A DNA stretch of 41,251 nt from an uncultured Burkholderiales bacterium (lineage in GTDB: Bacteria > Pseudomonadota > Gammaproteobacteria > Burkholderiales > Burkholderiaceae_C): assembly GCA_937891665.1 (NCBI GenBank), contig CALAGS010000214.1, forward strand, positions 1-41,251, read 5' to 3'. Under the pieces are notes generated by a model that had not been told where the DNA came from, did no database searches, and saw only the letters and a list, made by a program, of their open reading frames with translations. Made by a program: the position numbers and the translations under genes. This document shows positions 1 through 8,697 of the stretch, piece by piece. Each line of letters starts with the position of its first letter. The stretch's first letter is position 1.

Positions 1-2
1 GT

Positions 3-437
3 CAACCTAAAACATTGGAGTTCAACTGCCGAATGGGCGATCCAGAAACCCAGCCCATCATGATGCGTTTGAAGAGCGATTTGGTGGAGGTCATGATAGC
101 CGCTACCAGCGAAAAATTGGACACAGTTGAATTGGAGTGGGACAGAAGAACAGCCTTGGGAGTCGTCATGGCAGCCGCTGGTTACCCCATGAACCCACGC
201 AAGGGTGATGTCATTTCGGGATTGCCTAAAGACGAGATGGATGCCATGGTGTTCCATGCGGGGACGACCGCAAAGGAGGGCCAAACGCTCAGTTCAGGGG
301 GCCGGGTCCTGTGCGTCACCGTGCTGGCCGATTCGGTGAAGCAAGCTCAACACAAAGCCTATGAAGTGGCCAAAGGCATTCACTTTGAAGGACAACAATA
401 TCGAAGAGATATTGGATTCAGGGCCATCAAATCGTGA
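3..437 (+). CDS. purD: Phosphoribosylamine-glycine ligase, C-terminal part (cut by window start)
   Basis: PurD joins glycine to 5-phosphoribosylamine with ATP, the second step of de novo purine synthesis in the cytoplasm. The frame is open from the first bases of the window, so the start lies upstream and about 144 C-terminal residues are seen. They contain the metal/ATP-binding segment EFNCRMGDPETQ followed by PIMMRLKSDL, which is highly conserved in PurD, and the C-terminal domain with GDVISGLP and FHAGT. The gene ends in TGA at 435-437, overlapping the GTG of the next gene by four bases, so the two are probably translationally coupled. Identification is firm from the EFNCRMGDPE signature. 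Confidence 0.95.
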   Translation, partial: QPKTLEFNCRMGDPETQPIMMRLKSDLVEVMIAATSEKLDTVELEWDRRTALGVVMAAAGYPMNPRKGDVISGLPKDEMDAMVFHAGTTAKEGQTLSSGGRVLCVTVLADSVKQAQHKAYEVAKGIHFEGQQYRRDIGFRAIKS

Positions 438-1093
438 TCATGCTCGAAGAACAACCAGTGCCCGCATCGGCGTTAATTCCCGGGCCCTATGCGTATCAAA
501 TGAAGGGCCATGTTTGGGCCGCTTGGCTACTCAAGCTGATTGGTTGGCGAGTTGATTTCCAGGGTTTGCCAAGCTTGCAAGGCGTGGCCATTGTGTATCC
601 GCATACCAGCAATTGGGATTTCTGCACAGCCATGTTGTGCAAATGGACCATGGGCTTGCCCTTGTTTTTTTGGTGCAAAGAATCCCTTTTGAAAATTCCT
701 TTGTTTGGTCCTTGGCTTCGCTGGATTGGTGGTGTGCCGATTGACCGGTCTTCGTCGCGTGGTGTCGTCGGTGCCATGATCGAGGTTTTTGCAGAACACC
801 AGCGCGCAAATAAATTCTTGTGGATTGGCTTGTCGCCCGAAGGCACTCGAAAGCGAACAGAGGGATGGCGCAGTGGCTTTTATCAATTGGCCATGGGCGC
901 CAATTTACCCTTGGCAGTGGTGCATCTCGACTACGCCAAAAAGCAGCTGAAGTTTGAAGGCTTCTTGAAACTGACTGGTGATGTAGAACTTGATTACGCG
1001 CGCATTCGAAAAATGTACGAAGGTGTAGAAGGTTTTCACAATGACAAAGTCGCCCCTATCCGACCTTTGCCCGCCAGAGAAAACAGTCAATAG
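434..1093 (+). CDS. PlsC-family lysophospholipid acyltransferase
   Basis: Predicted membrane-associated acyltransferase of the 1-acyl-glycerol-3-phosphate acyltransferase (PlsC/LPLAT) family, which transfers a fatty acyl group to a lysophospholipid or similar acceptor. The 219-residue protein has the catalytic HX4D motif as HTSNWD, an arginine-containing second block (GGVPIDRSS) and the third block PEGTRKR. Hydrophobic stretches near WAAWLLKLIGW and LPLFFW fit membrane association. The GTG at 434 overlaps the purD stop; an ATG at 440 (two residues shorter) is equally possible, and neither has a clear Shine-Dalgarno sequence. The exact acyl acceptor cannot be told from sequence. In this order such genes often sit between purD and hemF, so it is probably a core lipid gene. 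Confidence 0.88.
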   Translation: MIMLEEQPVPASALIPGPYAYQMKGHVWAAWLLKLIGWRVDFQGLPSLQGVAIVYPHTSNWDFCTAMLCKWTMGLPLFFWCKESLLKIPLFGPWLRWIGGVPIDRSSSRGVVGAMIEVFAEHQRANKFLWIGLSPEGTRKRTEGWRSGFYQLAMGANLPLAVVHLDYAKKQLKFEGFLKLTGDVELDYARIRKMYEGVEGFHNDKVAPIRPLPARENSQ

Positions 1094-1124
1094 ACAATAA
1101 ACAGAGTATTCAGAAAGACACAGC

Positions 1125-2042
1125 ATGCAAGTTAGCCAAGCCCACAGCGTTCGGCAATACCTCATCCAGCTTCAAGCCGGAATTACCAAGTCTTTGCATG
1201 ACTTAGATGGCACGCCTTTTGTGGTCGATGCTTGGAAAAAGCCAGAGGGCGAAATGCTGCAAGGCGACGGCATTACCCAAATTCTGGAAGGTGGGCCCGT
1301 GTTTGAAAGAGCGGGCTGCGGCTTCTCACATGTGACCGGCCCAAAGCTGCCGCCTTCCGCCACGCAGCATCGACCCGAGTTGGCGGGTGCGCCTTTTGAA
1401 GCCATGGGCTTGTCTTTGGTCTTTCATCCACGCAACCCCTATGTGCCCACCGTTCACATGAATGTTCGAATGATTGTGGCAAAGCCCGAGGGTAAAGCGC
1501 CTGTGGCGTGGTTTGGTGGCGGCATGGACCTGACCCCCTACTACGGTTTTGAAGAAGATGCCGTGCACTTCCACCAAACCTGCAAAGACGCTGTTCAACC
1601 TTATGGCGCAGATCTACACCCACGCTTTAAAAAATGGTGTGATGAGTATTTCTTTTTAAAGCACCGCAACGAAGCACGCGGCGTTGGCGGCATTTTTTAC
1701 GATGACTTTTCAGAACTGGGTTTTGAAAAAGGATTCGCCATGATGCAAGATGTAGGAAACGGACTTTTGAAAGCCTACATGCCCCTCGTGATGCGCAGAA
1801 AAGACACGCCTTACGGCGAGCGCGAAAGAGATTTTCAACTTTATCGCCGTGGTCGATATGTCGAATTCAATTTGGTCTGGGACCGAGGCACGCATTTCGG
1901 TTTGCAATCAGGCGGCCGCACAGAATCGATTTTGTTGTCCATGCCTTCGCTGGTGACATGGTCCTACAACAGAGTCGATGCGCCCGATTCAGCAGAAGCT
2001 CAATTGGCCAGTCAATTTTTAAAACCAAGGGACTGGGTTTGA
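1125..2042 (+). CDS. hemF: Oxygen-dependent coproporphyrinogen III oxidase
   Basis: HemF oxidatively decarboxylates two propionate side chains of coproporphyrinogen III to vinyl groups, using O2, to give protoporphyrinogen IX in haem synthesis. The 305-residue length is typical for the family. Conserved blocks seen include [38 protein letters not shown], and the late [15 protein letters not shown] followed by [17 protein letters not shown]. The start is ATG 1125, 31 bases after the acyltransferase gene. The stop TGA at 2040-2042 overlaps the probable TTG start of nadD. Being the oxygen-requiring form, it implies aerobic haem synthesis; no hemN is visible here. Confidence 0.97.
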   Translation: MQVSQAHSVRQYLIQLQAGITKSLHDLDGTPFVVDAWKKPEGEMLQGDGITQILEGGPVFERAGCGFSHVTGPKLPPSATQHRPELAGAPFEAMGLSLVFHPRNPYVPTVHMNVRMIVAKPEGKAPVAWFGGGMDLTPYYGFEEDAVHFHQTCKDAVQPYGADLHPRFKKWCDEYFFLKHRNEARGVGGIFYDDFSELGFEKGFAMMQDVGNGLLKAYMPLVMRRKDTPYGERERDFQLYRRGRYVEFNLVWDRGTHFGLQSGGRTESILLSMPSLVTWSYNRVDAPDSAEAQLASQFLKPRDWV

Positions 2043-2635
2043 CACCACAACGCATTGGCATTTTGGGCGGCGCATTTGATCCGCCGCACATTGCCCATGT
2101 GGCCATGGCCGAAGCTGCCATCGTTCAATTTCAATTGGACGAGTTGATTGTGGTGCCAACTGGGAAAGCTTGGCACAAACCGCGAGATTTAAGCAATGGT
2201 GAGCACAGGGCTGCCATGGCCAGGCTGGCTTTCAGTCATATAAGGCAGGCCCGGGTGGATGAAATCGAGTTAAACCGAGAGGGCGCCAGTTACACCATCG
2301 ACACCTTGCGAAGCTTTTCTGAACAGTATCCAGATGCTGAGTTCTATTTATTCATCGGAGAAGATCAGGGCAAGGCCTTGGCAACATGGCATGAAATAAG
2401 AGAAATTGCCCAGCGAGCTATAATCTGCGTCGCTGAACGCGAGATGTCCGAATTCTCAGACTCCGACGCTCCCAGCCATGACATCCCCACTCAGGCCTTG
2501 AAATTGCCCAATTTGCCACACAGTGCAACGCAAGTTCGAGCACGGGTGGCCCAAGGGCAAGCCATTGACGCTCTGGTCCCACCGACCGTTGCGCTGTATA
2601 TTCAAAGCCATCACCTCTACCTGCCTGCACGATGA
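2039..2635 (+). CDS. nadD: Nicotinate-nucleotide adenylyltransferase
   Basis: NadD adenylates nicotinic acid mononucleotide with ATP to deamido-NAD in NAD synthesis. The nucleotidyltransferase signature [11 protein letters not shown] lies at the N-terminus, followed by [13 protein letters not shown], the FIGEDQ block and the C-terminal [11 protein letters not shown] (a variant of the usual SST-R motif). The open frame extends upstream to an ATG at 1958 inside hemF, but homologous proteins begin just before the [11 protein letters not shown] segment. I therefore place the start at TTG 2039, which overlaps the hemF stop as TTGA and gives 198 residues, a normal length. The 3' end overlaps rsfS as ATGA. 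The identity is secure; the start codon is inferred. Confidence 0.93.
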   Translation: MTPQRIGILGGAFDPPHIAHVAMAEAAIVQFQLDELIVVPTGKAWHKPRDLSNGEHRAAMARLAFSHIRQARVDEIELNREGASYTIDTLRSFSEQYPDAEFYLFIGEDQGKALATWHEIREIAQRAIICVAEREMSEFSDSDAPSHDIPTQALKLPNLPHSATQVRARVAQGQAIDALVPPTVALYIQSHHLYLPAR

Positions 2636-3330
2636 ACGATACCTCTGCCAAAAAAGACACCCAAAAACTCCAGCGCATAGTTGTTGATGCATTGGAAGAT
2701 GTGAAAGCACAAGAAATTGTGGTGTTCGACACAGAAGAGATGTCCGCTCTTTTTGAGCGGGTCATCATCGCGTCAGGTACTTCCAACCGTCAAACCAAAG
2801 CCTTGGCAGCCAGCGTGCGCGACAAGGTAAAAGAAGCGGGCTACGCCAAGCCTCGCATTGAGGGTGAAGACAACGGAGAGTGGATCATTGTCGATTGCGG
2901 CAGCGTCGTTGCGCACGTGATGCAGCCAACCATTCGTTCTTACTACAACCTTGAAGAAATTTGGGGCGACAAGCCGGTGCGTTTGAAGCTGGGTGCGCCC
3001 AAGCCTGCTGAACCTGTGCGCAAGCCCGTTGCCAAGAAGAAGGCCAATGTCAGTGCAGGACGCACGCCTACACGGCGTGATTCTGTGCCGGTGGGGCCCA
3101 TGGGCTCGGAAGCGCTCAAGCCCACACGCAAAGTGCCGGCTAAATCAAGCGGCAAACCTGCTGCTAAAACAGCGGGCAAAGCACCTGCCAAATCAAGCCG
3201 CAAGCCTGTTTCAAAATCTGTCGTTAAACCTGCTAGTAAAGCTGCCACCAAGTCCAGCGCCAAACCAGCATCCAAACCAGTATCCAAGGCAGCACCCAAG
3301 TCCATCGCCAAGGCCAAGCCTAAGGCCTGA
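2632..3330 (+). CDS. rsfS: Ribosomal silencing factor RsfS with long basic tail
   Basis: RsfS (YbeB/Iojap family) binds ribosomal protein uL14 and blocks subunit joining when nutrients are scarce. Residues 1-120 are a normal RsfS domain, with [56 protein letters not shown] and [10 protein letters not shown]. Family members usually stop at about 105-130 residues. This one runs to 232 because of a tail (about 121-232) made almost entirely of Lys, Ala, Pro and Ser in imperfect KPA/KSS/KPVSK repeats, like histone H1 or AlgP. The tail has no frameshift and ends five bases before rlmH. It is expected to be disordered and strongly positive. It overlaps nadD by four bases. Confidence 0.93.
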   Translation: MNDTSAKKDTQKLQRIVVDALEDVKAQEIVVFDTEEMSALFERVIIASGTSNRQTKALAASVRDKVKEAGYAKPRIEGEDNGEWIIVDCGSVVAHVMQPTIRSYYNLEEIWGDKPVRLKLGAPKPAEPVRKPVAKKKANVSAGRTPTRRDSVPVGPMGSEALKPTRKVPAKSSGKPAAKTAGKAPAKSSRKPVSKSVVKPASKAATKSSAKPASKPVSKAAPKSIAKAKPKA

Positions 3331-3335
3331 GTTTC

Positions 3336-3803
3336 ATGAAGCTGCTAATCGTGGCAGTGGGGCAACGCGTCCCCGATTGGGCGCAAACAGCGTGGGACGA
3401 TTACGCCAAGCGCTTTCCCCCTGAGCTCAAAGTAGAGCTCAAGGCTGTGAAGACCGAGCCCCGCGGCTCTAAAACCTATGAAACCTTGGTCGCTGCAGAG
3501 CGTCAACGCATTGAAGCGGTCATTCCGCGCGGTACCCGAGTGGTGGTTTTAGACGAGCGAGGTACCTCATTGAGAACCACCGCTCTTGCACAGCGTTTAA
3601 AAGATTGGCAACTCGGCGGTGATGATGTTGCGCTCATTATTGGGGGGCCAGATGGTTTAGAGCCAGCCTTCAGAGATGCAGCACACGAACGCATTCGATT
3701 GTCCGATCTCACGCTGCCACACGCCATGGCCAGAGTCTTGCTCATCGAACAGTTGTACCGAGCTTGGTCGATCAATGCCAACCATCCTTACCACCGAGAA
3801 TAA
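3336..3803 (+). CDS. rlmH: 23S rRNA pseudouridine-1915 N3-methyltransferase
   Basis: RlmH is a small SPOUT-class methyltransferase that methylates pseudouridine 1915 in helix 69 of 23S rRNA, on assembled 70S ribosomes, using S-adenosylmethionine. The 155-residue product has the normal length and shows [10 protein letters not shown], the SAM-binding knot segment [10 protein letters not shown], the [22 protein letters not shown] block and the C-terminal NHPYHRE that ends the family. The start ATG 3336 follows the rsfS stop by five bases. Linkage with rsfS is common in proteobacteria and fits a ribosome-maturation role. Confidence 0.97.
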   Translation: MKLLIVAVGQRVPDWAQTAWDDYAKRFPPELKVELKAVKTEPRGSKTYETLVAAERQRIEAVIPRGTRVVVLDERGTSLRTTALAQRLKDWQLGGDDVALIIGGPDGLEPAFRDAAHERIRLSDLTLPHAMARVLLIEQLYRAWSINANHPYHRE

Positions 3804-3810
3804 ACTTGCA

Positions 3811-4401
3811 ATGAAAGATTTCGTTTACCTGGCCTCGCAAAGTCCTAGACGCAAACAATTGCTCGAACAGATAGGCGTTCGATATGAGTTGTTGTTGGCC
3901 ATGCCAGACGAAGATGCAGAATCACTAGAACGCGAAGTACCAGGTGAAGCCCCTTTGACCTACGTGAAGCGCGTGACGCAATTGAAACTTGAAGCCGCCG
4001 TCAAACGCATGCAAGCGCGAGGCTTAAAACCTGCGCCTGTGTTGTGCGCTGACACCACTGTGGCCTTAGGCCGAGTGATCTTAGGCAAACCCGAAAATGA
4101 GCAAGATGCCGTGCGAATTTTAAAAACTTTGTCTGGCCAAACTCACAGAGTCTTAACCGCCGTGGCTGTAGCCTCTGGCCGTCGGCGTGACCTGAGTGTG
4201 TCTGTTTCTAAAGTGACTTTTGCACCCATGAAGTTGTCAGAGATCAAAGCCTATGTTGCAACAGGTGAGCCCTTTGGCAAAGCCGGCGCCTACGGTGTTC
4301 AAGGTATGGCAGCTGCTTATATTTCAGCCATTCAGGGCTCCTATACTGGCATCATGGGTTTGCCACTTTTTGAGACGGCAGAATTGTTGAAGAACATTTG
4401 A
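3811..4401 (+). CDS. Maf-family nucleotide pyrophosphatase
   Basis: Maf proteins hydrolyse nucleoside triphosphates, including non-canonical ones, to monophosphates and pyrophosphate, acting in nucleotide-pool cleaning or septum control. The product of 196 residues begins MKDFVYLASQSPRRKQLLEQIG; the SxSPRR signature and the later CADTTVALG and GKPENEQDAVRILKTLSGQTH blocks are diagnostic. PFGKAGAYGVQG and YTGIMGLPL complete the fold. The frame is open upstream to 3676, but ATG 3811, eight bases after the rlmH stop, is the natural start. Features resemble the dTTP/UTP-specific YhdE group more than YceF, but subgroup assignment is uncertain. Confidence 0.94.
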   Translation: MKDFVYLASQSPRRKQLLEQIGVRYELLLAMPDEDAESLEREVPGEAPLTYVKRVTQLKLEAAVKRMQARGLKPAPVLCADTTVALGRVILGKPENEQDAVRILKTLSGQTHRVLTAVAVASGRRRDLSVSVSKVTFAPMKLSEIKAYVATGEPFGKAGAYGVQGMAAAYISAIQGSYTGIMGLPLFETAELLKNI

Positions 4402-4411
4402 GGTGAGTTCT

Positions 4412-5224
4412 ATGTCAAGAACACATGTGTTGACGACCGAAACCATTGAGAGCTATCAGAGCTTGGGTGCTGTTGTGTTGCGCGGTGTTTTCAACGCACA
4501 AGAAATTCAAACACTCGAACAAGGCATTGAACACAATCTGGCGCATTTAAGTCCTTTGGTGCAAGTGGCCAGCCAGGCCGACGATCCTGGGCGCTTCATT
4601 GAAGACTTCTGTACCTGGCCCTCAAATCCAAGCTATCAAAGCATCTTATTGAATTCGACCTTGCCCCATTTGGCGGCGCAACTCATGCAGTCAAAAACCG
4701 TGCGGCTTTATCACGATCATTTGTTGGTCAAGGAGCCTGGCACGCAACAAGCAACACCTTGGCACCAAGATCAACCTTATTACAACGTGAGTGGTCGCCA
4801 AAACGTGAGTTTTTGGATTCCGGTCGATCCTGTGCCTTTGGCCAGCACGCTCAGGTTTGTAGCGCAATCGCATTTGGGAACCTGGTACATGCCTCGAACG
4901 TTTAGAGACCAACAAGCCAAATGGTTTCCAGAGGGAAGTTTGGCTGAGTTGCCACCAATTGAAGACAAGCCCGATGAATACAAGCAACTCGCGTGGGCCT
5001 TAGAACCAGGCGATTGCGTGGCTTTTCAGATGTTGTCTCTGCATGCTTCTAGCGGAGTTGGACCTGAAAGAAGAAGGCGCGTGTTCTCTGCCAGATACCT
5101 GGGCGACGATGCACGCCATGCTGTGCGCCACTGGGTCACGTCGCCACCTTTTACCGACTTGGAAAAACGCTTGCCAGACGGTGCCGAAATGAACGACGCT
5201 TTGTTTCCTAAGGTTTGGGGTTAA
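4412..5224 (+). CDS. Phytanoyl-CoA dioxygenase (PhyH) family protein
   Basis: Predicted non-haem Fe(II)/2-oxoglutarate-dependent oxygenase of the PhyH family, acting on an unknown small substrate. In the 270-residue product the iron ligands are visible as H118-x-D120 (PWHQDQPYY) and the distal H211 (LSLHASSGVGPE), with R220-R223 supplying a likely 2-oxoglutarate carboxylate contact. I chose ATG 4412 because GAGGTGAG lies just upstream at about 4400-4407; a GTG at 4403 would overlap the ribosome site. It begins 10 bases after maf, where ribonuclease G gene rng is often found in related genomes, so it may be an insertion into the core run. The 3' end overlaps ggt on the other strand by 17 bases. 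Confidence 0.88.
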   Translation: MSRTHVLTTETIESYQSLGAVVLRGVFNAQEIQTLEQGIEHNLAHLSPLVQVASQADDPGRFIEDFCTWPSNPSYQSILLNSTLPHLAAQLMQSKTVRLYHDHLLVKEPGTQQATPWHQDQPYYNVSGRQNVSFWIPVDPVPLASTLRFVAQSHLGTWYMPRTFRDQQAKWFPEGSLAELPPIEDKPDEYKQLAWALEPGDCVAFQMLSLHASSGVGPERRRRVFSARYLGDDARHAVRHWVTSPPFTDLEKRLPDGAEMNDALFPKVWG

Positions 5225-6968
5225 AGCCCCAAGCAACACCGTCTCTTCGCGGATCTGCAGATCCGATCCAGCCAGTGCCAGCGCGCTTTAAAAATCCCAT
5301 GCCGCTGTTCATGGGCACGACTTCAACTTTTTGGCCCTTGGCCAGAAGGGCCTCGGCCAATTGGGCTGCTGAAGTACCTTTTTCAAGTTGAACTCGATTG
5401 GGGAGGGCCGTTGATATGTGCCCTTGTGCCAGGGCTTCAAAGGGGCTTAATTGGTTGGCCAACATGCGAACCAAGTTGGCAGAAACATAGTCCACGATTT
5501 GTCCGCCGCCAGCCGATCCGCCTAGCGTGACCAATTGACCTGCCTCGTCAAAAACCATGGTCGGCACCATGGAGGTCACAGGTCTTTTTCGGGGTTCCAT
5601 TTTGTTGGGTGCTATTTCGCCTGGTTTGGGCGATGTGGTGAAGTTGGTCATGGCATTGTTCAACACATAACCTTGGACCAAGATGCGCGAACCAAAATTC
5701 AAATTGTTGGTGGTCGTCATGCTGACTGCGTTGCCTTGTGCGTCAACAACCGCCAATTGGCTTGTTGCATCGGAGCTAGGTGCTGCTGCGGCTTGTGCCA
5801 TGGACTGCCCTGATGCCTCAGCCAACATGGCTTCTGGCTGTCCAGGGCCATAACTGGGCAGGGTGTTGGTTTGAATCAGGGCTGCGCGTTGTTTGACGTA
5901 AGCCGGACTGACCAAGGCCTTGGCAGGCACTTTGAAAAATGCAGGGTCTGCCACATAAAGACGCCTGTCCACTTGCGCTAATTTGCCGGCCTCGGCAAAG
6001 GCATGAGCAAATTCGGGCTGATTAAAGTCAGTGCCCAAGTTGGATTTTTCCGCCAACATTTGCAGCACTTGAAGAACCACCACGCCGCCAAATGAAGGCG
6101 GTGCCATCACGCAAACTCTGTAACGCAGGTAGGGACCACACAGGGGTTCACGTTCTTCGACTGGGTAGCTTTTTAAATCTTCTTCGGTCATCAGAGACGG
6201 CTTGTAGCCCCTTTGAACGGCAGCCAAAAAATCTGTACTGGCACCATCAGCCCAAATTGCGGAGGGCCCTTTAAGGGCGATGCTTTGAAGCGTCTTGGCA
6301 TAGTCGGGGTTGACAATGAGCGTGCCCACAGGCTTTACTTTTTGAGCATCGTCAAAATACAAAGCCAACATATCGGCGTGATCTTTGGCGGCTGTTGGCG
6401 CAGACAAAATTTGATGCATATAGGCCGGCATGGGAAAGCCCTTGCTGGCGGCTTCTATGGCCGGGACAAACAACGTTGGCCAGGTCAATTTGCCAAATTT
6501 AGCGTGCGCTTTGGCTAACAAGGGCAGGGTGCCTGGAACGCCTGCACTCCGGCCGCCACGGCCCATTGAGGCAGAGGGAAGTTGACTCCCATCTACATCG
6601 GTGGTGAGGGAGGCGGTCGTTTTTTCAGGAGAAATGGCAAGGCCATCTAGGCTGGTCAGTGATTTTTGAGCGGCATCCCAATGCATCAAGAAAGTGCCGC
6701 CACCTAAACCAGACGATTGTGACTCAACCAGCCCCAGCATCAGTTGCGCTGCAATGGCTGCATCGATCGCAGACCCACCTTGTTGAAGCATTTTGAGTGC
6801 TGCCTCGGTGGCCATGGGGTGGGCTGTGGTCACAGCCACCTGAGCTGGCTTGTGGGTAATCTCAAAATAGGGGCTTTGAGCGAAAGCGGCGGTACTGAGC
6901 AGCGAAAAGATGAGGCAAAGCCTCTGCCCAAGACGAGGGTGAGCTGTGAAAAAACTTTGAAACATCAT
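5208..6968 (-). CDS. ggt: Gamma-glutamyltransferase, periplasmic
   Basis: Cleaves the gamma-glutamyl bond of glutathione and related peptides. The product (586 residues from ATG 6968) starts with a signal peptide ending near STAAFAQS. It is an Ntn-hydrolase made as a precursor: the self-cleavage site and nucleophile is Thr402 in DATSQLAVVD, and the two chains then run about 1-401 and 402-586. Other conserved parts are SSGLGGGTFLMHW, GGRSAGVPGT, GNAVSMTTTNNLNFGS and GGSAGGGQIVDY. The open frame reaches 7067, but the signal peptide argues for ATG 6968 or the adjacent ATG 6965. The position after the nucleophile is Ser-Gln where E. coli Ggt has Thr-His, so substrate preference may differ. Confidence 0.93.
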   Translation of the reverse strand: MMFQSFFTAHPRLGQRLCLIFSLLSTAAFAQSPYFEITHKPAQVAVTTAHPMATEAALKMLQQGGSAIDAAIAAQLMLGLVESQSSGLGGGTFLMHWDAAQKSLTSLDGLAISPEKTTASLTTDVDGSQLPSASMGRGGRSAGVPGTLPLLAKAHAKFGKLTWPTLFVPAIEAASKGFPMPAYMHQILSAPTAAKDHADMLALYFDDAQKVKPVGTLIVNPDYAKTLQSIALKGPSAIWADGASTDFLAAVQRGYKPSLMTEEDLKSYPVEEREPLCGPYLRYRVCVMAPPSFGGVVVLQVLQMLAEKSNLGTDFNQPEFAHAFAEAGKLAQVDRRLYVADPAFFKVPAKALVSPAYVKQRAALIQTNTLPSYGPGQPEAMLAEASGQSMAQAAAAPSSDATSQLAVVDAQGNAVSMTTTNNLNFGSRILVQGYVLNNAMTNFTTSPKPGEIAPNKMEPRKRPVTSMVPTMVFDEAGQLVTLGGSAGGGQIVDYVSANLVRMLANQLSPFEALAQGHISTALPNRVQLEKGTSAAQLAEALLAKGQKVEVVPMNSGMGFLKRAGTGWIGSADPRRDGVAWGFNPKP

Positions 6969-7065
6969 TTTTGAACGCGAAGCGCCTCTCTGCAAAACCC
7001 GTGTATTTTGAAGCATCTGACATAGATCAGCACGTCTCCGACCTGACTCAAGGCAAAATAGCGCC

Positions 7066-8697
7066 ATGACCTTGAATGCGATAGAAACTACTTTTTTGAC
7101 TGCGGCCTTTTACAAGTTTGTTGATTTGCCTGACTATGCAGATCGGCGTGCTGCCTTGATGGCATTTTGCGAAGCGCACAACGTCAAGGGCTTGATATTG
7201 TTGGCGCGTGAAGGCATCAACAGCACGATTGCGGGTATGCCAGAAGATGTGCATGCGGTGCTGGCCTACTTGCGACAAGATCCCAAGCTGGCCGACTTAG
7301 AGCACAAAGAGTCTGTTTCAAACAAAGCGCCTTTTCATCGCATGAAAGTTCGCCTTAAAAAAGAAATTGTCACGCTGGGTGTTGATGGCATCAGCCCGAC
7401 CAAGCGAGTGGGCCAGTACATCAAACCAGAAGATTGGAACGATCTTATTTCTGCACCAGATGTGGTGGTGATTGACACGCGCAATGACTACGAGGTCGAA
7501 ATTGGCAGCTTCAAAGGCGCCATCGATCCGCAGATTCAAAGCTTTTCGCAACTGCCTGATTGGGTGAAGCAGGCGAAAGCTTTGGAAACTAAAAATGGTC
7601 AAAAGCCAAGGGTGGCCATGTTTTGTACTGGTGGTATTCGTTGCGAAAAATCAACCTCCTTGATGTTGGAACATGGCTTTGAAGATGTTTATCATTTGCA
7701 AGGTGGCATCCTTAAATACCTAGAGCTTGTCCCCCCAGAGAAAAGCCTGTGGGAGGGCGAGTGCTTTGTGTTTGATGAGCGTGTGTCTGTGGGCCATGGT
7801 TTAACACCGGGTCCCCATGAGTTGTGCCGTGCTTGTCGTGAACCCTTGCCACCTGGCGCCAAAGCATCGGACATGTTTGAGTTGGGCGTCAGTTGCCCAC
7901 GGTGTCATGATCACACCAGCGAGGTTCAAAAGAACGGCGCACGGGAACGACAAAAACAATGGGAAATTGCCAAGGCGCGTCATACCAATCACATTGGCAC
8001 GCCACAACGTCAAGAAAGGGTGGCTGCCTTGTTACCAGTGGATGCACCTATTTTGTATTCTTTCCGACGCTGCCCTTATGCCATGCGCGCCAGATTGGCG
8101 TTGTTGTCGAGCGGTATACGCTGTGAAATTCGCGAAATTGCGCTGTCGCAAAAACCCGAAAGCATGTTGGCTGTGTCGCCCAAAGGCACTGTGCCGGTTT
8201 TGGTTTTGAAGGACCAAGTGCTCGAAGAAAGTTTGGACATCCTTCACTGGGCTTTACAGCAAAGTGACCCACAGTCTTGGTCGACTGCAGGCACTTCCTT
8301 GCACCAAGATGCGGTGGCGCTGGTGCAACAATGCGACAGCGAATTTAAGCAGCACTTAGATCGCTACAAATACCCCAATCGCTACGACTTGCCCGATGGA
8401 TTGGCAAACAGAGAACAGGGTTCCTTTTTCCTAAGCCAACTGAATGTCAAACTGAGCCAGACGGCATGTTTGATGGGCCCCACTTGGTGTTGGGTTGACG
8501 CAGCCATTGCACCCTTTGTACGGCAATTTGCCAGAACAGACCGAGCATGGTTTGATGCGCAAGCGTGGCAGCCTTTGCAACATTGGCTGACAAGTTTTGA
8601 AGACTCAGACGCTTATGCAGAGGTGATGCACAAGTACAAAGTCTGGCACCCAGACGCTAAGCCTGTGTCTTACCCTGCTACGCCTTCAATGAATTGA
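7066..8697 (+). CDS. trhO: tRNA uridine-34 hydroxylase TrhO fused to GST-like domain
   Basis: TrhO (YceA) hydroxylates uridine 34 of tRNAs with O2, a first step towards 5-methoxy- or carboxymethoxy-uridine. Residues 1-320 are a complete TrhO: N-terminal domain with LLAREGINSTIAG, rhodanese domain with VVIDTRNDYE and active loop CTGGIRC (Cys187), and a Cys cluster at 254, 257, 277 and 280 that may bind zinc. Usual family length is about 310-350. Here the frame continues to 543 residues with a thioredoxin-fold/GST-like part starting near 327 (ILYSFRRCPYAMRARLAL, Cys336; GTVPVLVL with the cis-Pro position) and a helical C-terminal half. There is no internal stop or frame change. It is divergent from ggt and overlaps the next gene's 3' end by 28 bases. 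Confidence 0.93.
   Translation: MTLNAIETTFLTAAFYKFVDLPDYADRRAALMAFCEAHNVKGLILLAREGINSTIAGMPEDVHAVLAYLRQDPKLADLEHKESVSNKAPFHRMKVRLKKEIVTLGVDGISPTKRVGQYIKPEDWNDLISAPDVVVIDTRNDYEVEIGSFKGAIDPQIQSFSQLPDWVKQAKALETKNGQKPRVAMFCTGGIRCEKSTSLMLEHGFEDVYHLQGGILKYLELVPPEKSLWEGECFVFDERVSVGHGLTPGPHELCRACREPLPPGAKASDMFELGVSCPRCHDHTSEVQKNGARERQKQWEIAKARHTNHIGTPQRQERVAALLPVDAPILYSFRRCPYAMRARLALLSSGIRCEIREIALSQKPESMLAVSPKGTVPVLVLKDQVLEESLDILHWALQQSDPQSWSTAGTSLHQDAVALVQQCDSEFKQHLDRYKYPNRYDLPDGLANREQGSFFLSQLNVKLSQTACLMGPTWCWVDAAIAPFVRQFARTDRAWFDAQAWQPLQHWLTSFEDSDAYAEVMHKYKVWHPDAKPVSYPATPSMN

Noticed and set aside
1958..2038. Upstream extension of nadD to ATG 1958
   Set aside because: It lies inside hemF and adds 27 residues absent from the family; TTG 2039 overlapping the hemF stop is better.
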